Assembly: GCA_963717945.1 (NCBI GenBank)
Contig: CAVQXT010000004.1
Coordinates: 62,001-126,000, forward strand
DNA from: FEN-299 sp963717945
Lineage (GTDB): Bacteria; Acidobacteriota; Vicinamibacteria; Vicinamibacterales; Fen-181
Reading direction: 5' to 3'
Length of the DNA: 64,000 nt
The notes under the pieces are model-generated. The model was given only the letters and a program-made list of their open reading frames with translations, searched no databases and had not been told where the DNA came from. Position numbers and translations under genes: made by a program. Shown one piece after another: positions 1 to 7,933 of this stretch (positions within the stretch are counted from its first letter, which is position 1; every line of letters begins with the position of its first letter).

Positions 1-303
1 ATCGGGAGCCGGCCGCTCGAGCTGGCCGCGCTTCTGGTGTTCGGCACGATCGGGTTCTCGGCCGTCGGGACGCTGTTCGCCGCGATGCTGGTCCGCGCCC
101 GCAGCCGTGACGTGATGCTGCCGATCCTGCTGTACCCCATCACGATTCCGGTCATCATCGCGGGCGTGCGGGGCACGGCCGCGCTGTTCGAGCCGGAGCC
201 GGCCGTTGACGTCGCCCAGATGTGGATGGCGCTGCTCGTGTTCTTCGATATCGTGTTCGTGACGCTTTCGCTCTGGACGTTCGAGCCGCTGATGACCGAG
301 TGA
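1..303 (+). CDS. ccmB: Heme exporter subunit CcmB, C-terminal part (cut by window edge)
   Basis: The reading frame is open from the first base and ends at a TGA at 301-303. The visible ~100 residues hold three hydrophobic segments (LAALLVFGTIGFSAVGTLFA, a stretch around LLYPITIPVIIAGV, and MALLVFFDIVFVTLSLWTF), with the DVMLPILLYPITIPVII pattern typical of CcmB. CcmB is the membrane partner of the CcmA ATPase in the CcmABCD complex, which releases holo-CcmE during cytochrome c maturation. The next genes are ccmC and a CcmD-like protein, which supports the call. The N-terminus lies outside the window. Confidence 0.85.
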   Translation: MGSRPLELAALLVFGTIGFSAVGTLFAAMLVRARSRDVMLPILLYPITIPVIIAGVRGTAALFEPEPAVDVAQMWMALLVFFDIVFVTLSLWTFEPLMTE

Positions 304-320
304 GCGGCGGCGACAAGTCA

Positions 321-355
321 GGCGTCGGGCTTCAGGCCTCGGGCTTCGGGCGGGG
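321..355 (+). repeat. Heptamer repeat array (GGCNTCR type), five units
   Basis: Five consecutive 7-bp units, each starting with GGC (GGCGTCG, GGCTTCA, GGCCTCG, GGCTTCG, GGCGGGG), fill the gap between the ccmB stop and the ccmC start. It uses the same GGC-led units as the array at 7967-8055 and belongs to the dispersed heptamer family of this window. Confidence 0.6.
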
Positions 356-395
356 CCGCGAGGTTGTTTCACGGAACGGAAGGGAAGGCCAGGCC

Positions 396-1076
396 GTGAT
401 CAAGCGACTCTACCTGCCGGCGGTGATCCTGGCGATGGTGATGTTCGCCGTGGCGCCGTTCCGGCTGATGGGCGCGCCGGACATCGAGGTGGCCAACGCG
501 ACGCCGGGCGTGCTCCTCTCCTACAAGATCTTCTACTACCACGTCCCCTCGGCGATGGTGATGTTCCTCTCCGCGTTCGTCTGCGGGATCGCCAGCGCCG
601 TCTACCTCTTCAAGAAGAGGCCCGGCGCCGATCGCCTGGCGGCCGCGGCCGCCGAACTGGTGGTCGTCTTCGGCCTGATCGTGCTGGTGACCGGCCCGAT
701 CTGGGCCCGGAAGGCGTGGGGCGTCTGGTGGCAGTGGGACGCGCGGCTGACCTCCACGCTGCTGATGTGGATGATCTTCATGGCCTACCTGCTGGTCCGC
801 CGCTTCGGCGGCCAGGGCGCCGAGAAGCTGTCGGCGGCGATGGCCGTGTTCGGCATGGCCAACGTGCCGTTTGTCTACGTGTCGGTCAATATCTGGCGGA
901 CCATCCATCCGACGACGCAGGTCGTCCCGACGCTGTCGCCGGGCATGCGCGGCGTGTTCTGGTTCTGCGTGCTGTCGTTCGTGGTGCTCTTTGGCCTGCT
1001 GCTCGCGCTGCGGGCCCGGCTGGAACAGCGCCGGGCCGACGTCGAGCAGCTCTATCTGCTGGCCGACGACGAGTGA
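396..1076 (+). CDS. ccmC: Heme exporter protein CcmC (cytochrome c biogenesis)
   Basis: A 226-residue polytopic membrane protein with about six hydrophobic segments. It carries the tryptophan-rich heme-handling motif WGVWWQWDARLT near residue 110, diagnostic of the CcmC/CcmF/CcsA family, with flanking histidines (YYHVPSA near residue 49 and TIHPTTQ near residue 170) expected to ligate heme. CcmC loads heme onto CcmE at the periplasmic face. I chose the GTG at 396 because a GGAAGGGAAG ribosome site lies 8 bases upstream and the length then matches the family; the frame is open further upstream but reads through repeat-like sequence. It follows ccmB and precedes a CcmD-like gene. Confidence 0.93.
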   Translation: MIKRLYLPAVILAMVMFAVAPFRLMGAPDIEVANATPGVLLSYKIFYYHVPSAMVMFLSAFVCGIASAVYLFKKRPGADRLAAAAAELVVVFGLIVLVTGPIWARKAWGVWWQWDARLTSTLLMWMIFMAYLLVRRFGGQGAEKLSAAMAVFGMANVPFVYVSVNIWRTIHPTTQVVPTLSPGMRGVFWFCVLSFVVLFGLLLALRARLEQRRADVEQLYLLADDE

Positions 1077-1081
1077 TTCGC

Positions 1082-1154
1082 GATCGGGACGAATTTCAGT
1101 TCCTGCCTCGTGGTGATGCGGATGGCAGATACTGAAATTCGTCCCGATCCAATT
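1082..1154. repeat. Hairpin element, family A, copy 1
   Basis: A perfect 19-bp inverted repeat, GATCGGGACGAATTTCAGT at 1082-1100 and its reverse complement at 1131-1149. Shorter inner complementarity (CTGCC/GGCAG) surrounds a loop of about 16 nt. The right arm runs on as CAATT to 1154, as in copy 2. It begins 6 bp after the ccmC stop and ends just before the ribosome site of the next gene, so it would be a stable hairpin in the intercistronic RNA. The same arms recur at 24063-24140. Confidence 0.85.
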
Positions 1155-1165
1155 GGGGAGAGACC

Positions 1166-1507
1166 ATGCGGAGATCGAGCACGTCGACGCTGTTGATGGC
1201 GGTCGTGGCGACCTGGCTGCTGAGTGGGCCCGTGGCCGGGCTGGCGGCCCAGCCTGCGGCCCAGGCGCCGAGTCCATCGGCATCGGCCGGGCAGGCGGCC
1301 CAGAACCCGCAGGACCAGTTCGTCCCCGTCAAGACGCTGCCGCCGTCGCAGTCGGAGCAACTGCCGGCCCAGACGCTCGTGTTGGTGGCGTACGCGTTCA
1401 TCTGGGGGGTGCTGCTGGTGTACGTCTGGTCGGTCTGGCGCCGTCTCCTGAAGGTCGAGAAGGAGATTCGCGCGCTCGCCGAGAGGCTCAAGGAAAAAGG
1501 GGCTTAG
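1166..1507 (+). CDS. CcmD-family protein (small cytochrome c maturation membrane protein)
   Basis: A 113-residue protein. Residues 1-30 form a signal-like hydrophobic stretch ending in Ala-rich sequence. A Pro/Ser/Gln-rich linker follows, then a single membrane helix (LVLVAYAFIWGVLLVYVWSVW, residues ~72-92) and a charged amphipathic tail (RRLLKVEKEIRALAERLKEK). One helix followed by a basic, coiled-coil-like tail is the architecture of CcmD, which tethers CcmC and CcmE. This one is longer than classical CcmD because of the N-terminal extension. The ribosome site GGGGAGAG precedes the ATG. Its stop codon TAG is the end of the first heptamer of the adjacent repeat array. Confidence 0.7.
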   Translation: MRRSSTSTLLMAVVATWLLSGPVAGLAAQPAAQAPSPSASAGQAAQNPQDQFVPVKTLPPSQSEQLPAQTLVLVAYAFIWGVLLVYVWSVWRRLLKVEKEIRALAERLKEKGA

Positions 1508-1599
1508 GGCTCAGGGAAGAACGGCTCAAGGCTCAGGGCTCAAGGCTTAAGCCCGGAGGCTCAAGGCTCAAGCCCGGAGGCTCAGGGCTCAAGGCTCAG
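1501..1599 (+). repeat. Heptamer array (GGCTCAA/GGCTCAG), left half of an inverted pair
   Basis: Two units (GGCTTAG, GGCTCAG) at 1501-1514, a broken 8-base unit, then eleven uninterrupted heptamers at 1523-1599: GGCTCAA, GGCTCAG or GGCTTAA, with GCCCGGA inserted at 1551 and 1572. The array begins inside the CcmD stop codon. The same units in inverted orientation lie at 2016-2050, on the other side of the four-helix-bundle gene. Confidence 0.9.
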
Positions 1600-1661
1600 G
1601 CTTGCCACGCTGACAACCCGCACGACGCAAGCTGGTGACCGTCTTGCAGGTGTATATCTGC

Positions 1662-2033
1662 ATGAGTCGCGACCACCGAAAACTCAGGGTGTTCCAGCAG
1701 GCGGACGATCTCGTGCTGCGCGTCTATCGAGCCACTCAGCGGTTTCCGGATGCCGAGCGTTTCGGCCTCCAGTCGCAGATCCGTCGCGCTGCGGTCTCCG
1801 TTGCGACGAACGTGGTTGAAGGATCTGCGCGCCGGACAGGCGCAGAGTATGTGAGTTTCCTCAACGTGTCGGCTGGCTCGGCCGCGGAGGTTCGGTACCT
1901 TGTCGATCTCTCCGCTCGGCTTGGTCTCGTGGCTCATGCCGACGCAGCCGCACTTGATACCGAGTACACAGCGCTATTGGCCGGGCTCTGCGCGATGATA
2001 AGGTCGCTCACTCGTGACGGCCCTGAGCCCTGA
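1662..2033 (+). CDS. Four-helix-bundle protein, S23/IVS type
   Basis: A 123-residue protein. It opens with HRKLRVFQQADDLVLRVYRAT, then FPDAERFGLQSQIRRAAVSVATNVVEGSARR and EYVSFLNVSAGSAAEVRYLVDLSARLGL. These are the signature stretches (FPxxERFGL, QxRRAAxSVxxNxxEG) of the S23-type family first seen in 23S rRNA intervening sequences and related to the Avd accessory protein of diversity-generating retroelements. The basic face suggests nucleic-acid binding, but no enzymatic motif is visible. The ATG at 1662 puts the first family motif near the N-terminus. The gene is isolated and bracketed by inverted heptamer arrays. Its last codons (GPEP, stop) are themselves made of array sequence, so gene and repeat look like one unit. 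Confidence 0.88.
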   Translation: MSRDHRKLRVFQQADDLVLRVYRATQRFPDAERFGLQSQIRRAAVSVATNVVEGSARRTGAEYVSFLNVSAGSAAEVRYLVDLSARLGLVAHADAAALDTEYTALLAGLCAMIRSLTRDGPEP

Positions 2034-2050
2034 GCCCTGAGCCTTGAGCC
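2016..2050 (-). repeat. Heptamer array, right half of the inverted pair
   Basis: Five units in register: GACGGCC, CTGAGCC three times, and TTGAGCC. Read on the minus strand they are GGCTCAA and GGCTCAG, the same units as at 1501-1599 but inverted. The array overlaps the last codons and the TGA of the four-helix-bundle gene. Confidence 0.85.
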
Positions 2051-2089
2051 TACCGTCCTTCCGGTCGCCGTCCAGGCGGCCAGGCAACT

Positions 2090-4795
2090 CTATCCCTCTC
2101 GCAGAACGGTCGCCGGGTCGAGCTTCGCCGCGCGCCTTGCAGGCACCCACGCAGCCAGCACGCCCACGGCAGCCAGGACAGCGGCCGTGCCTGAGAACGT
2201 CATCGGATCACGCGCCTCGACCTGAAAGAGCAGGGGCGCAACGAACCGTGCGGCCCACCAACTGCCGGCCAGGCCGAGCGCCAGTCCCGCCAGGATGAGG
2301 CCGCCAAGGCGACCGAAGACGAGGCGTACGATGCCCGTCGGCTGCGCGCCAAGGGCCAGGCGCAGACCGATTTCCGTCCGACGGGCGTTCACCGCCTGAG
2401 CCACGATTCCGTAAACCCCGAGTCCGGCAAGGAGGAGCGCGAGCGCACCGAAGAATCCCGACATCACCGCAACGAGCCGTTCCTGCGTCATCGTTGCGAC
2501 AAGCATCTCGTCGAACGTTCCGGATCTGAACACAAGCGTCGGGTCGGCCTGCGTCAGCGCGGTCGTGACGTTGCGCTCGACCAGCGCACGTTGCCCGGAT
2601 GCGGCCTTGATCGTCAGGACGACGTCGCTCCAGGAGTTCCACTCCGGAGGTTCGCGCTGCGCCAGCGGCACGTACATCGTCGGCAGCATGCCGTCGCGCG
2701 GCGTCGTGTAGACGGCATCCGCAGCGACGCCAACGATCTCGTAGCGCGGCCCGTCATCAGATTCCACACGCAGCGTTTGGCCGATAGGCTGTTGGCTGGA
2801 CAGATACCGGCGCACAAACGCCTCGTTGACGATGGCGACGGGCGGACTGCCGACACGATCGTGTTCGCTGAAGTCCCGCCCCCGCCGCAGGGGAATACCC
2901 ATCGTCTCGAACCAGCCTGGCGTGGTGGCGTTTCGCCAGACGCGATTTCGGCGGTCCTCCGGAAGCATCGGACCGTCGCCCACGGCCACCCTGTTGTTGG
3001 TGGACCACCCGCCTCCGGTCAGCAGCCGGATCTGGGACACGGAGACTGACCTGACGCCTGATGCCGCCGCCGCATCCCGAAAGCGCTCGACACGCGCGCT
3101 TCGCTCCTCCGGCGGGATGCCACTCGCGAACAAGTTGACGTCCACGACCACCAGCGGCTCGGGCACGAAGCCAAGCGGCAGCCGACTGAGCGAGACGAAC
3201 GTGCGCAGGAAGAGTCCAGCGGCGATGACCAGGACGAAGGAGACGGCGACCTGAGCCACGACCAGCGCGCCGCGCACCGCGAAGCGCCGGTCGCCCGCCA
3301 TGGCTCGACCTCCGCTCTTCAGCGCTTCGCCAGGAGAGACGCTCTTCAACGCGAACATGGGCGCGAGGCCGGCGCTCATCGCACACAGGCATGCGAGGGT
3401 CGCGGTGAACACGAGCACCCGCCAGTCGAGCGCGAGGTTCAGCGACACGGTGCTCTCCCAGGTGCCCAACTGCTGTACGAGAAGCGCGCTGCTCCACTTC
3501 GCGAACAGGACCCCGAGCGCTGCACCGATCATCGCCACAAGCACGCTCTCGAGAAAGAGCAGCCGGGCCAGTCGCCAGCGTGTCGCCCCGAGCGCCAGGC
3601 GCACGCTGAGCTCTCCCCGCCGCGCCAGCGCACGCGCAAGCAGAAGGCTCGCGATGTTCGCGCACGCGACGAGAAGGACAAGCCCCACGGCGACGACCAT
3701 TGCGAAGAGCGGCGTCCCGAACCGTCCGCGCAGTCTGGAGGCGCCGGCCGCGGCCGGCGCCAGGGTCAGCGGATCGGTGAGGTAGCGGGCGGCAAAGGCC
3801 GGGCTGCCTCGCAGGCCGGGCAACACCGCGTCACGAATCTGCGACTGCACGCTCCGAAGCGCTGCGTTCGCGTGCTCGATCGTCTGGCCGGGCTTGAGGC
3901 GGACCATGATCTCCAACCATGACCGGCCGACTGTCGGCAACGCGCTGTCCCCGCCTTGCAGCAGTGGCTCCGCGGCGAAGGGCAGCACCACGTCCGCTAC
4001 ACGCCCGACATCGACACCAGAAAAGCCGGAGGGCATGACGCCGACGACAGTGAACGGGAAGCGTTGATGCTGACTCAGCACGGTGAGCTGACGGCCCACG
4101 ACACCATCGGCGCCGCTGAAGTGCTGGCGCCAGAAGCGGTGGCTGACGACCGCGACTGGACCGTTCGGCGGAGCGGTGCTGTCGTCGGCTGGCGTGAGCA
4201 TCCGGCCGCGGAATGCCGGCACGCCGAGCACCTCGAAGAAGCGGCCACTGACGTAGGCGCCGTCCACGGGGACGGGCCGGCCGTCTTGCGTGAGGTCAAA
4301 GGTCTGATCTGTCCAGGTGAAGGCGCCGTGGAATAGGTCGTTTGCGCGTGCGCTGATCTCCTGCCAGACGGGGTACGACCACGCTCCGTCCGTGAGCAGC
4401 GCCAGGCTTCCAGGATTCCGCACGGGCAGCGGGCGCATGACGAGGCTGTTGAAGATCGAGAACAGGGCCGTGTTCGCGCCGATGCCGAGCGCAAGCGTGG
4501 CGATGGTCACGAGTGCGAAACCAGGGCTCTTGCGCAACCCGCGAACGGCGTCGCGGACGTCCTGTCCCGTGTGGTCGAGTGCACGCATCGCCCACACCTC
4601 GCGTGCGTCCTCGACGGCGAGTGGGATGTTGCCGATCGCCCGCCGGCTCGCGTGCGCCGCATCGTCCGCTCCGAGGCCGTCACGCTCCAAGGCAGCTTGC
4701 CTGAGAGAGCGGTGCGTCTCGATCTCTTCTCGCAAGTCGGCTTCGTGGCGCGACCAACGGACGAGGTGCAGCAGCCTTCGGAAGAGTGTCCTCAT
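2090..4795 (-). CDS. ADOP-family ABC transporter permease (MacB-like, duplicated FtsX domains)
   Basis: A 901-residue membrane protein. The first ~60 residues (RRLLHLVRWSRHEADLREEIETH) are the cytoplasmic segment typical of acidobacterial duplicated orphan permeases. RGLRKSPGFALVTIATLALGIGANTALFSIFN starts the first MacB periplasmic-domain unit (residues ~80-310). An FtsX block of three helices follows (~365-490), then a second periplasmic unit (~515-740) and a second FtsX block near the C-terminus, ending DPATVLREG. No ATPase gene is adjacent, which is normal for this family, whose substrate is usually unknown. A PadR repressor gene lies 12 bp upstream on the same strand, the standard partnership. 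The stop lies 40 bp from a heptamer array. Confidence 0.9.
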   Translation of the reverse strand: MRTLFRRLLHLVRWSRHEADLREEIETHRSLRQAALERDGLGADDAAHASRRAIGNIPLAVEDAREVWAMRALDHTGQDVRDAVRGLRKSPGFALVTIATLALGIGANTALFSIFNSLVMRPLPVRNPGSLALLTDGAWSYPVWQEISARANDLFHGAFTWTDQTFDLTQDGRPVPVDGAYVSGRFFEVLGVPAFRGRMLTPADDSTAPPNGPVAVVSHRFWRQHFSGADGVVGRQLTVLSQHQRFPFTVVGVMPSGFSGVDVGRVADVVLPFAAEPLLQGGDSALPTVGRSWLEIMVRLKPGQTIEHANAALRSVQSQIRDAVLPGLRGSPAFAARYLTDPLTLAPAAAGASRLRGRFGTPLFAMVVAVGLVLLVACANIASLLLARALARRGELSVRLALGATRWRLARLLFLESVLVAMIGAALGVLFAKWSSALLVQQLGTWESTVSLNLALDWRVLVFTATLACLCAMSAGLAPMFALKSVSPGEALKSGGRAMAGDRRFAVRGALVVAQVAVSFVLVIAAGLFLRTFVSLSRLPLGFVPEPLVVVDVNLFASGIPPEERSARVERFRDAAAASGVRSVSVSQIRLLTGGGWSTNNRVAVGDGPMLPEDRRNRVWRNATTPGWFETMGIPLRRGRDFSEHDRVGSPPVAIVNEAFVRRYLSSQQPIGQTLRVESDDGPRYEIVGVAADAVYTTPRDGMLPTMYVPLAQREPPEWNSWSDVVLTIKAASGQRALVERNVTTALTQADPTLVFRSGTFDEMLVATMTQERLVAVMSGFFGALALLLAGLGVYGIVAQAVNARRTEIGLRLALGAQPTGIVRLVFGRLGGLILAGLALGLAGSWWAARFVAPLLFQVEARDPMTFSGTAAVLAAVGVLAAWVPARRAAKLDPATVLREG

Positions 4796-4807
4796 CGCAC
4801 AAGCCCC

Positions 4808-5146
4808 TCAGGTCGCCCCCAGCACGCGCTGAATCGCGCCACACAGGCGATCGAACTCGGCGCGTTCGGCGGCCAGGTGCTTGCGTCCCGCTGCGGTGAG
4901 CGTGTAGTAGCGAGCGCGGCGATTGTTCTCAGACGTGCCCCATTCGGCCTTCACCCAGCCGTTGAGCAGCAGACGCTGGAGCGCCGGGTACAACGCGCTC
5001 TCCCCGATCCTGAGCACGTCGTCCGACACGACTCGCAGGTGCTCGACGATGCCGTAGCCGTGCTTGGCGCCTGGCCTGAGCGTCTTCAGGATGAGCAACT
5101 CGAGCGTGCCGGGAAGGAGATCGGACGGCGTGTTTGTGAGTCCCAT
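4808..5146 (-). CDS. PadR-family transcriptional regulator
   Basis: A 112-residue winged-helix protein: LLPGTLELLILKTL (helix 1), GYGIVEHL, then LRIGESALYPALQRLLLNGWVKAEW (recognition helix), RARYYTLTAAGRKHL (wing) and a short C-terminal dimerisation helix. This is PadR subfamily 1. I prefer the ATG at 5146, giving MGLTNTPSDLL, because the conserved domain starts right after it; an upstream in-frame start at 5176 would add ten unconserved residues and sits in a likely promoter (TGTATATTC on the minus strand). It is co-transcribed with the ADOP permease downstream and presumably controls it. Confidence 0.9.
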   Translation of the reverse strand: MGLTNTPSDLLPGTLELLILKTLRPGAKHGYGIVEHLRVVSDDVLRIGESALYPALQRLLLNGWVKAEWGTSENNRRARYYTLTAAGRKHLAAERAEFDRLCGAIQRVLGAT

Positions 5147-5325
5147 CAGTTGTTGATGGGAATATACAGACTTCACGCGGCCCGGTCAACTGCCATCAGC
5201 GCTTGAGGGAAGCCCTGGCAGCCCGTGGTGTTTGTCAGGAACGGGCGGCTCAGAGTCCGTGGCCTGACTGCGTGGCGCCTCGTCGGGTGTTCGATCGATC
5301 GCCAGAATTGATCTGACGTACGAGC

Positions 5326-5395
5326 TTGAGCCTTGAGCCCTGAGCCTTGAGCCTTGAGCCTCCGAGCTTGAGCCCTGAGCCCTGAGCCTTGAGCC
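5326..5395 (-). repeat. Heptamer array (TTGAGCC/CTGAGCC), ten units
   Basis: Ten heptamers in perfect register: TTGAGCC (six), CTGAGCC (three) and one TCCGAGC at 5361. On the minus strand these are GGCTCAA/GGCTCAG with an inserted GCTCGGA, the same composition as the array at 1501-1599 with its GCCCGGA units. It lies directly behind the stop codon of the metallophosphoesterase gene. The rest of the 5147-5397 gap shows only the PadR promoter region. Confidence 0.9.
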
Positions 5396-5397
5396 GT

Positions 5398-6144
5398 CTA
5401 CCGTCCGACCATGAGCCTCTGGCCGAGCGGCCTTGGGAACCCGGCGGCGAAGATCCGGTCGCGGGCACGATCGACCGGGTACGCGACGCGGCGCAAGGCG
5501 ATCGTCATGGCCTCCGTGTCCACGACGCCGTAGGCGGCGCGCGGGTCCCCGTCCCTGGGCTGTCCGACGGACCCGGGGTTGACGACGTAGCGGCGGGCGC
5601 CGCCGACCGAGATCTCCCTCCCGTCCCCGTCTCCGGCCAGCAGGATGTCCAGTTCTCCCTCGGACGCCGTCGCGGCCACAAACGGCACGTGCGTGTGCCC
5701 GAACAGGCACACCGGCCGATGCGACGTGGCGAGGGCCTCGATGACGTCCATCTGCTGATGAACGTACCAGTCCTCGTCGAAGGGGGAGCCGTGGCAGATC
5801 TCGACGACGGCATCGACGGCGAGCGGTCCCTGGGGCAGCGCGGCGAGATAGTCCAGCGACTCGCGCGACAACGCCCGCCTCGTGAGTTCCGCCGATATCT
5901 TCGCCAGCGGATTGAACCCGTCGTCGCTCGCGACGCCGGCGACGACCTTGTCGTGATTGCCCCGGACGATGGCGAGCGGGGCGAGGGCGCGGACTCTCTC
6001 GACGACCAGCTCCGGCTCGGCGCCGTAGCCGACCAGGTCGCCCAGCACCAGGACGCTGTCGGTCCCGACGCTCCGCGCGTCGTCGAGGACGGCGTCGAGC
6101 GCGTCGATGTTCGAGTGGATGTCGCTCAGCACCAGGTAGCGCAC
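5398..6144 (-). CDS. Metallophosphoesterase family protein
   Basis: A 248-residue protein with the full calcineurin-like dimetal signature: DIHSN (residues 8-12), GDLVGYG (~38), GNHD (~62), GSPFDEDWY preceded by CH, and GHTHVP (~150). This is the single-domain YfcE/YmdB-like class of phosphodiesterases or phosphatases; the substrate cannot be read from sequence. The GTG start at 6144 lies 5 bp after the aroK stop. A GATACT -10-like box at 6152-6157 on the minus strand, with 7 nt to the GTG, would give a leaderless transcript besides read-through from aroA-aroK. Confidence 0.88.
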   Translation of the reverse strand: MRYLVLSDIHSNIDALDAVLDDARSVGTDSVLVLGDLVGYGAEPELVVERVRALAPLAIVRGNHDKVVAGVASDDGFNPLAKISAELTRRALSRESLDYLAALPQGPLAVDAVVEICHGSPFDEDWYVHQQMDVIEALATSHRPVCLFGHTHVPFVAATASEGELDILLAGDGDGREISVGGARRYVVNPGSVGQPRDGDPRAAYGVVDTEAMTIALRRVAYPVDRARDRIFAAGFPRPLGQRLMVGR

Positions 6145-6149
6145 GGGTC

Positions 6150-6647
6150 TTAGTATCCCAGCCAGTCGAGCACCCGTTCAACCAGTTCCTCCACCGGCGA
6201 CGAGGCGTCGAGTCGCAGGTGGGCGAGCTGGTAGGCGAGGCGCCGCTGGCGATAGAGCGCTTCGAACTGCGACCGGTCCGCCGCAAGCGGGCGCCGCCCG
6301 TCGACCGGGACCCGGGCGAGCGCCATCTGGAACGGCAGGTCCAGCCAGACCGCAAGGCCATTGTCGTTGATGAGGGCGCGGTTGTCGGCGTCGACGTACG
6401 TTCCGCCGCCCGTCGCGACGACCGCATGCTGGAGCGCGAGGAGGCGGCGCAGCACGTCGCGCTCGACGCCGCGGAAGTAGGGCTCGCCACGCCGGGCGAA
6501 GAGGTCAGCCACCGTGCAGCGCTCGCGCGCCTCGATCAGCTCGTCGAGATCCTCGACGCGCCAGTCCAGCCGCCGGCCGAGCGCCCTCGCCAGCGTCGTC
6601 TTGCCGGCGCCCATGAACCCCACGAGATAGAGCTTGTCGGTCCTCAT
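6150..6647 (-). CDS. aroK: Shikimate kinase
   Basis: A 165-residue P-loop kinase that phosphorylates shikimate at the 3-hydroxyl in chorismate synthesis. Walker A is GFMGAGKTT (residues 9-17). DLDELIE and FRGVERD form the shikimate-binding region, VATGGGTYVD is the conserved glycine loop, and RPLA is the lid arginine segment. The ATG at 6647 overlaps the aroA stop (ATGA), so the gene is translationally coupled to EPSP synthase, the enzyme acting on its product. Length and motifs are standard. Confidence 0.96.
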   Translation of the reverse strand: MRTDKLYLVGFMGAGKTTLARALGRRLDWRVEDLDELIEARERCTVADLFARRGEPYFRGVERDVLRRLLALQHAVVATGGGTYVDADNRALINDNGLAVWLDLPFQMALARVPVDGRRPLAADRSQFEALYRQRRLAYQLAHLRLDASSPVEELVERVLDWLGY

Positions 6648-7927
6648 GCCGTCACCGACTCCAGCGTCGCGAAGAACCCCGGATACGACACGTCCACCGC
6701 GCCGGCCCCGAGGATCGTGCTCGGCGCGGCGGCGCCCAGCGCGGCGATGGCGAACGCCATGGCGAGGCGATGGTCGCCCGCGGCGTCCGCCACGCCGCCC
6801 GTCAGCCGGCGCGCGCCGGACACCCGGAAGCCGTCGGCGGACTCCTCGATGTCGGCGCCGAGCGCGCGGAGGCCGGCCGCGAGTGCCGAGATTCGGTCGC
6901 TCTCCTTGACGCGCAGCTCGCCGGCGCCGGTCACCGACATCGCGCCGCCGAAGGTGGCCAGCGCGGCCAGCGCGGGGAGCTCGTCGATCAGGCCGGGCAC
7001 CTCGTCCGGGCCAACCACGAAGGGCGTGAGGGCGCCGTGGCGGATGCGCAGAATCCCCGAGGGTTCGTCCGAGCCGTCCAGGATCGTCGCGTCGACCGCC
7101 GCGCCGGCTCGGCGAAGGACTTCGAGCAGCCCCGTGCGCGTCGGGTTCAGGCCGACCCCGTCGATGAGCAGCTCCGACCCTGGAAGTCCGGCGGCGGCCA
7201 CGCACCAGAACGCGGCCGACGAGAAATCGCCGGGCACGGTGGCGTCGATCGGCGAAAGCGCCTGCCCGCCGGTTACCGACGCCGTGGCCCCGTCGACGTC
7301 GACGGCCACGCCGAAGCGGCGGAGGGCGAGCTCGGTGTGATTGCGCGTCTGGTGAGCCTCGGTGACCCGTGTGATGCCCCGCGCGCCGAGGCCAGCCAGG
7401 AGCACGGCGCTCTTCACCTGCGCGCTCGGCACCACCGTCCGATGGTCGATGGCCTGGAGGTTGCCGCCACGGATCGTCATCGGCAGACGCCCGTCGTGCG
7501 ACTCGATGCGGGCGCCCATGCTCGTGAGCGGGTCGATGACGCGGCGCATGGGGCGGCGCGAGAGCGACGCGTCGCCGGTCAGCGTGACCGAGAGCGGCTG
7601 AAACGCCAGCACGCCGGCCAGCAGCCGCGTCGTCGTGCCCGAGTTGCCGGCATCGAGGGCGCCAGCCGGGGAACCAAACGGGTTCGACCCACGTCCGATG
7701 ATGGTAACCGAGTCGCCAGCGCGATCGACGGGGACGCCGAGCGCGTCGAGGCATCGGAGCGTGGACCGGCAGTCGGCGCCGGGGGCGAACCCGCGGATGA
7801 CCGAGGTGCCGTGCGCGAGCGACGCGAGGAGGCCGTAGCGGTGCGCGATCGACTTGTCGCCCGGCACTCGCAGACGGCCCTTGACCAGGCGCGCTGGCCT
7901 CACGACGACTGACCCGGATGGCGCCAT
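6644..7927 (-). CDS. aroA: 3-phosphoshikimate 1-carboxyvinyltransferase (EPSP synthase)
   Basis: A 427-residue two-domain enzyme that joins phosphoenolpyruvate to shikimate-3-phosphate. The motifs are VPGDKSIAHRYGLLASLA (residues ~22-39), LDAGNSGTTTRLLAG (~90), RPMRRVIDPL (~125), SAQVKSAVLLAGL (~170), RVKESDR (~340) and GDHRLAMAFAIA (~390). Position ~96 in the PEP region reads AGNSGTTTR rather than the NAGTAMR of plant enzymes. A TATAGT -10 box sits 6 nt before the ATG, suggesting leaderless initiation. It forms an operon with aroK. Confidence 0.96.
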   Translation of the reverse strand: MAPSGSVVVRPARLVKGRLRVPGDKSIAHRYGLLASLAHGTSVIRGFAPGADCRSTLRCLDALGVPVDRAGDSVTIIGRGSNPFGSPAGALDAGNSGTTTRLLAGVLAFQPLSVTLTGDASLSRRPMRRVIDPLTSMGARIESHDGRLPMTIRGGNLQAIDHRTVVPSAQVKSAVLLAGLGARGITRVTEAHQTRNHTELALRRFGVAVDVDGATASVTGGQALSPIDATVPGDFSSAAFWCVAAAGLPGSELLIDGVGLNPTRTGLLEVLRRAGAAVDATILDGSDEPSGILRIRHGALTPFVVGPDEVPGLIDELPALAALATFGGAMSVTGAGELRVKESDRISALAAGLRALGADIEESADGFRVSGARRLTGGVADAAGDHRLAMAFAIAALGAAAPSTILGAGAVDVSYPGFFATLESVTA

Positions 7928-7933
7928 TCGGGC

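Noticed and set aside
369..1283. Long minus-strand open frame opposite ccmC
   Set aside because: Low-complexity His/Arg/Pro/Gln translation, the usual antisense shadow of a GC-rich gene; ccmC on the plus strand has clear family motifs.
1501..2050. CRISPR array or classical IS
   Set aside because: The repeats are 7 bp without spacers, and the enclosed protein is a small helical bundle, not a transposase or Cas protein.
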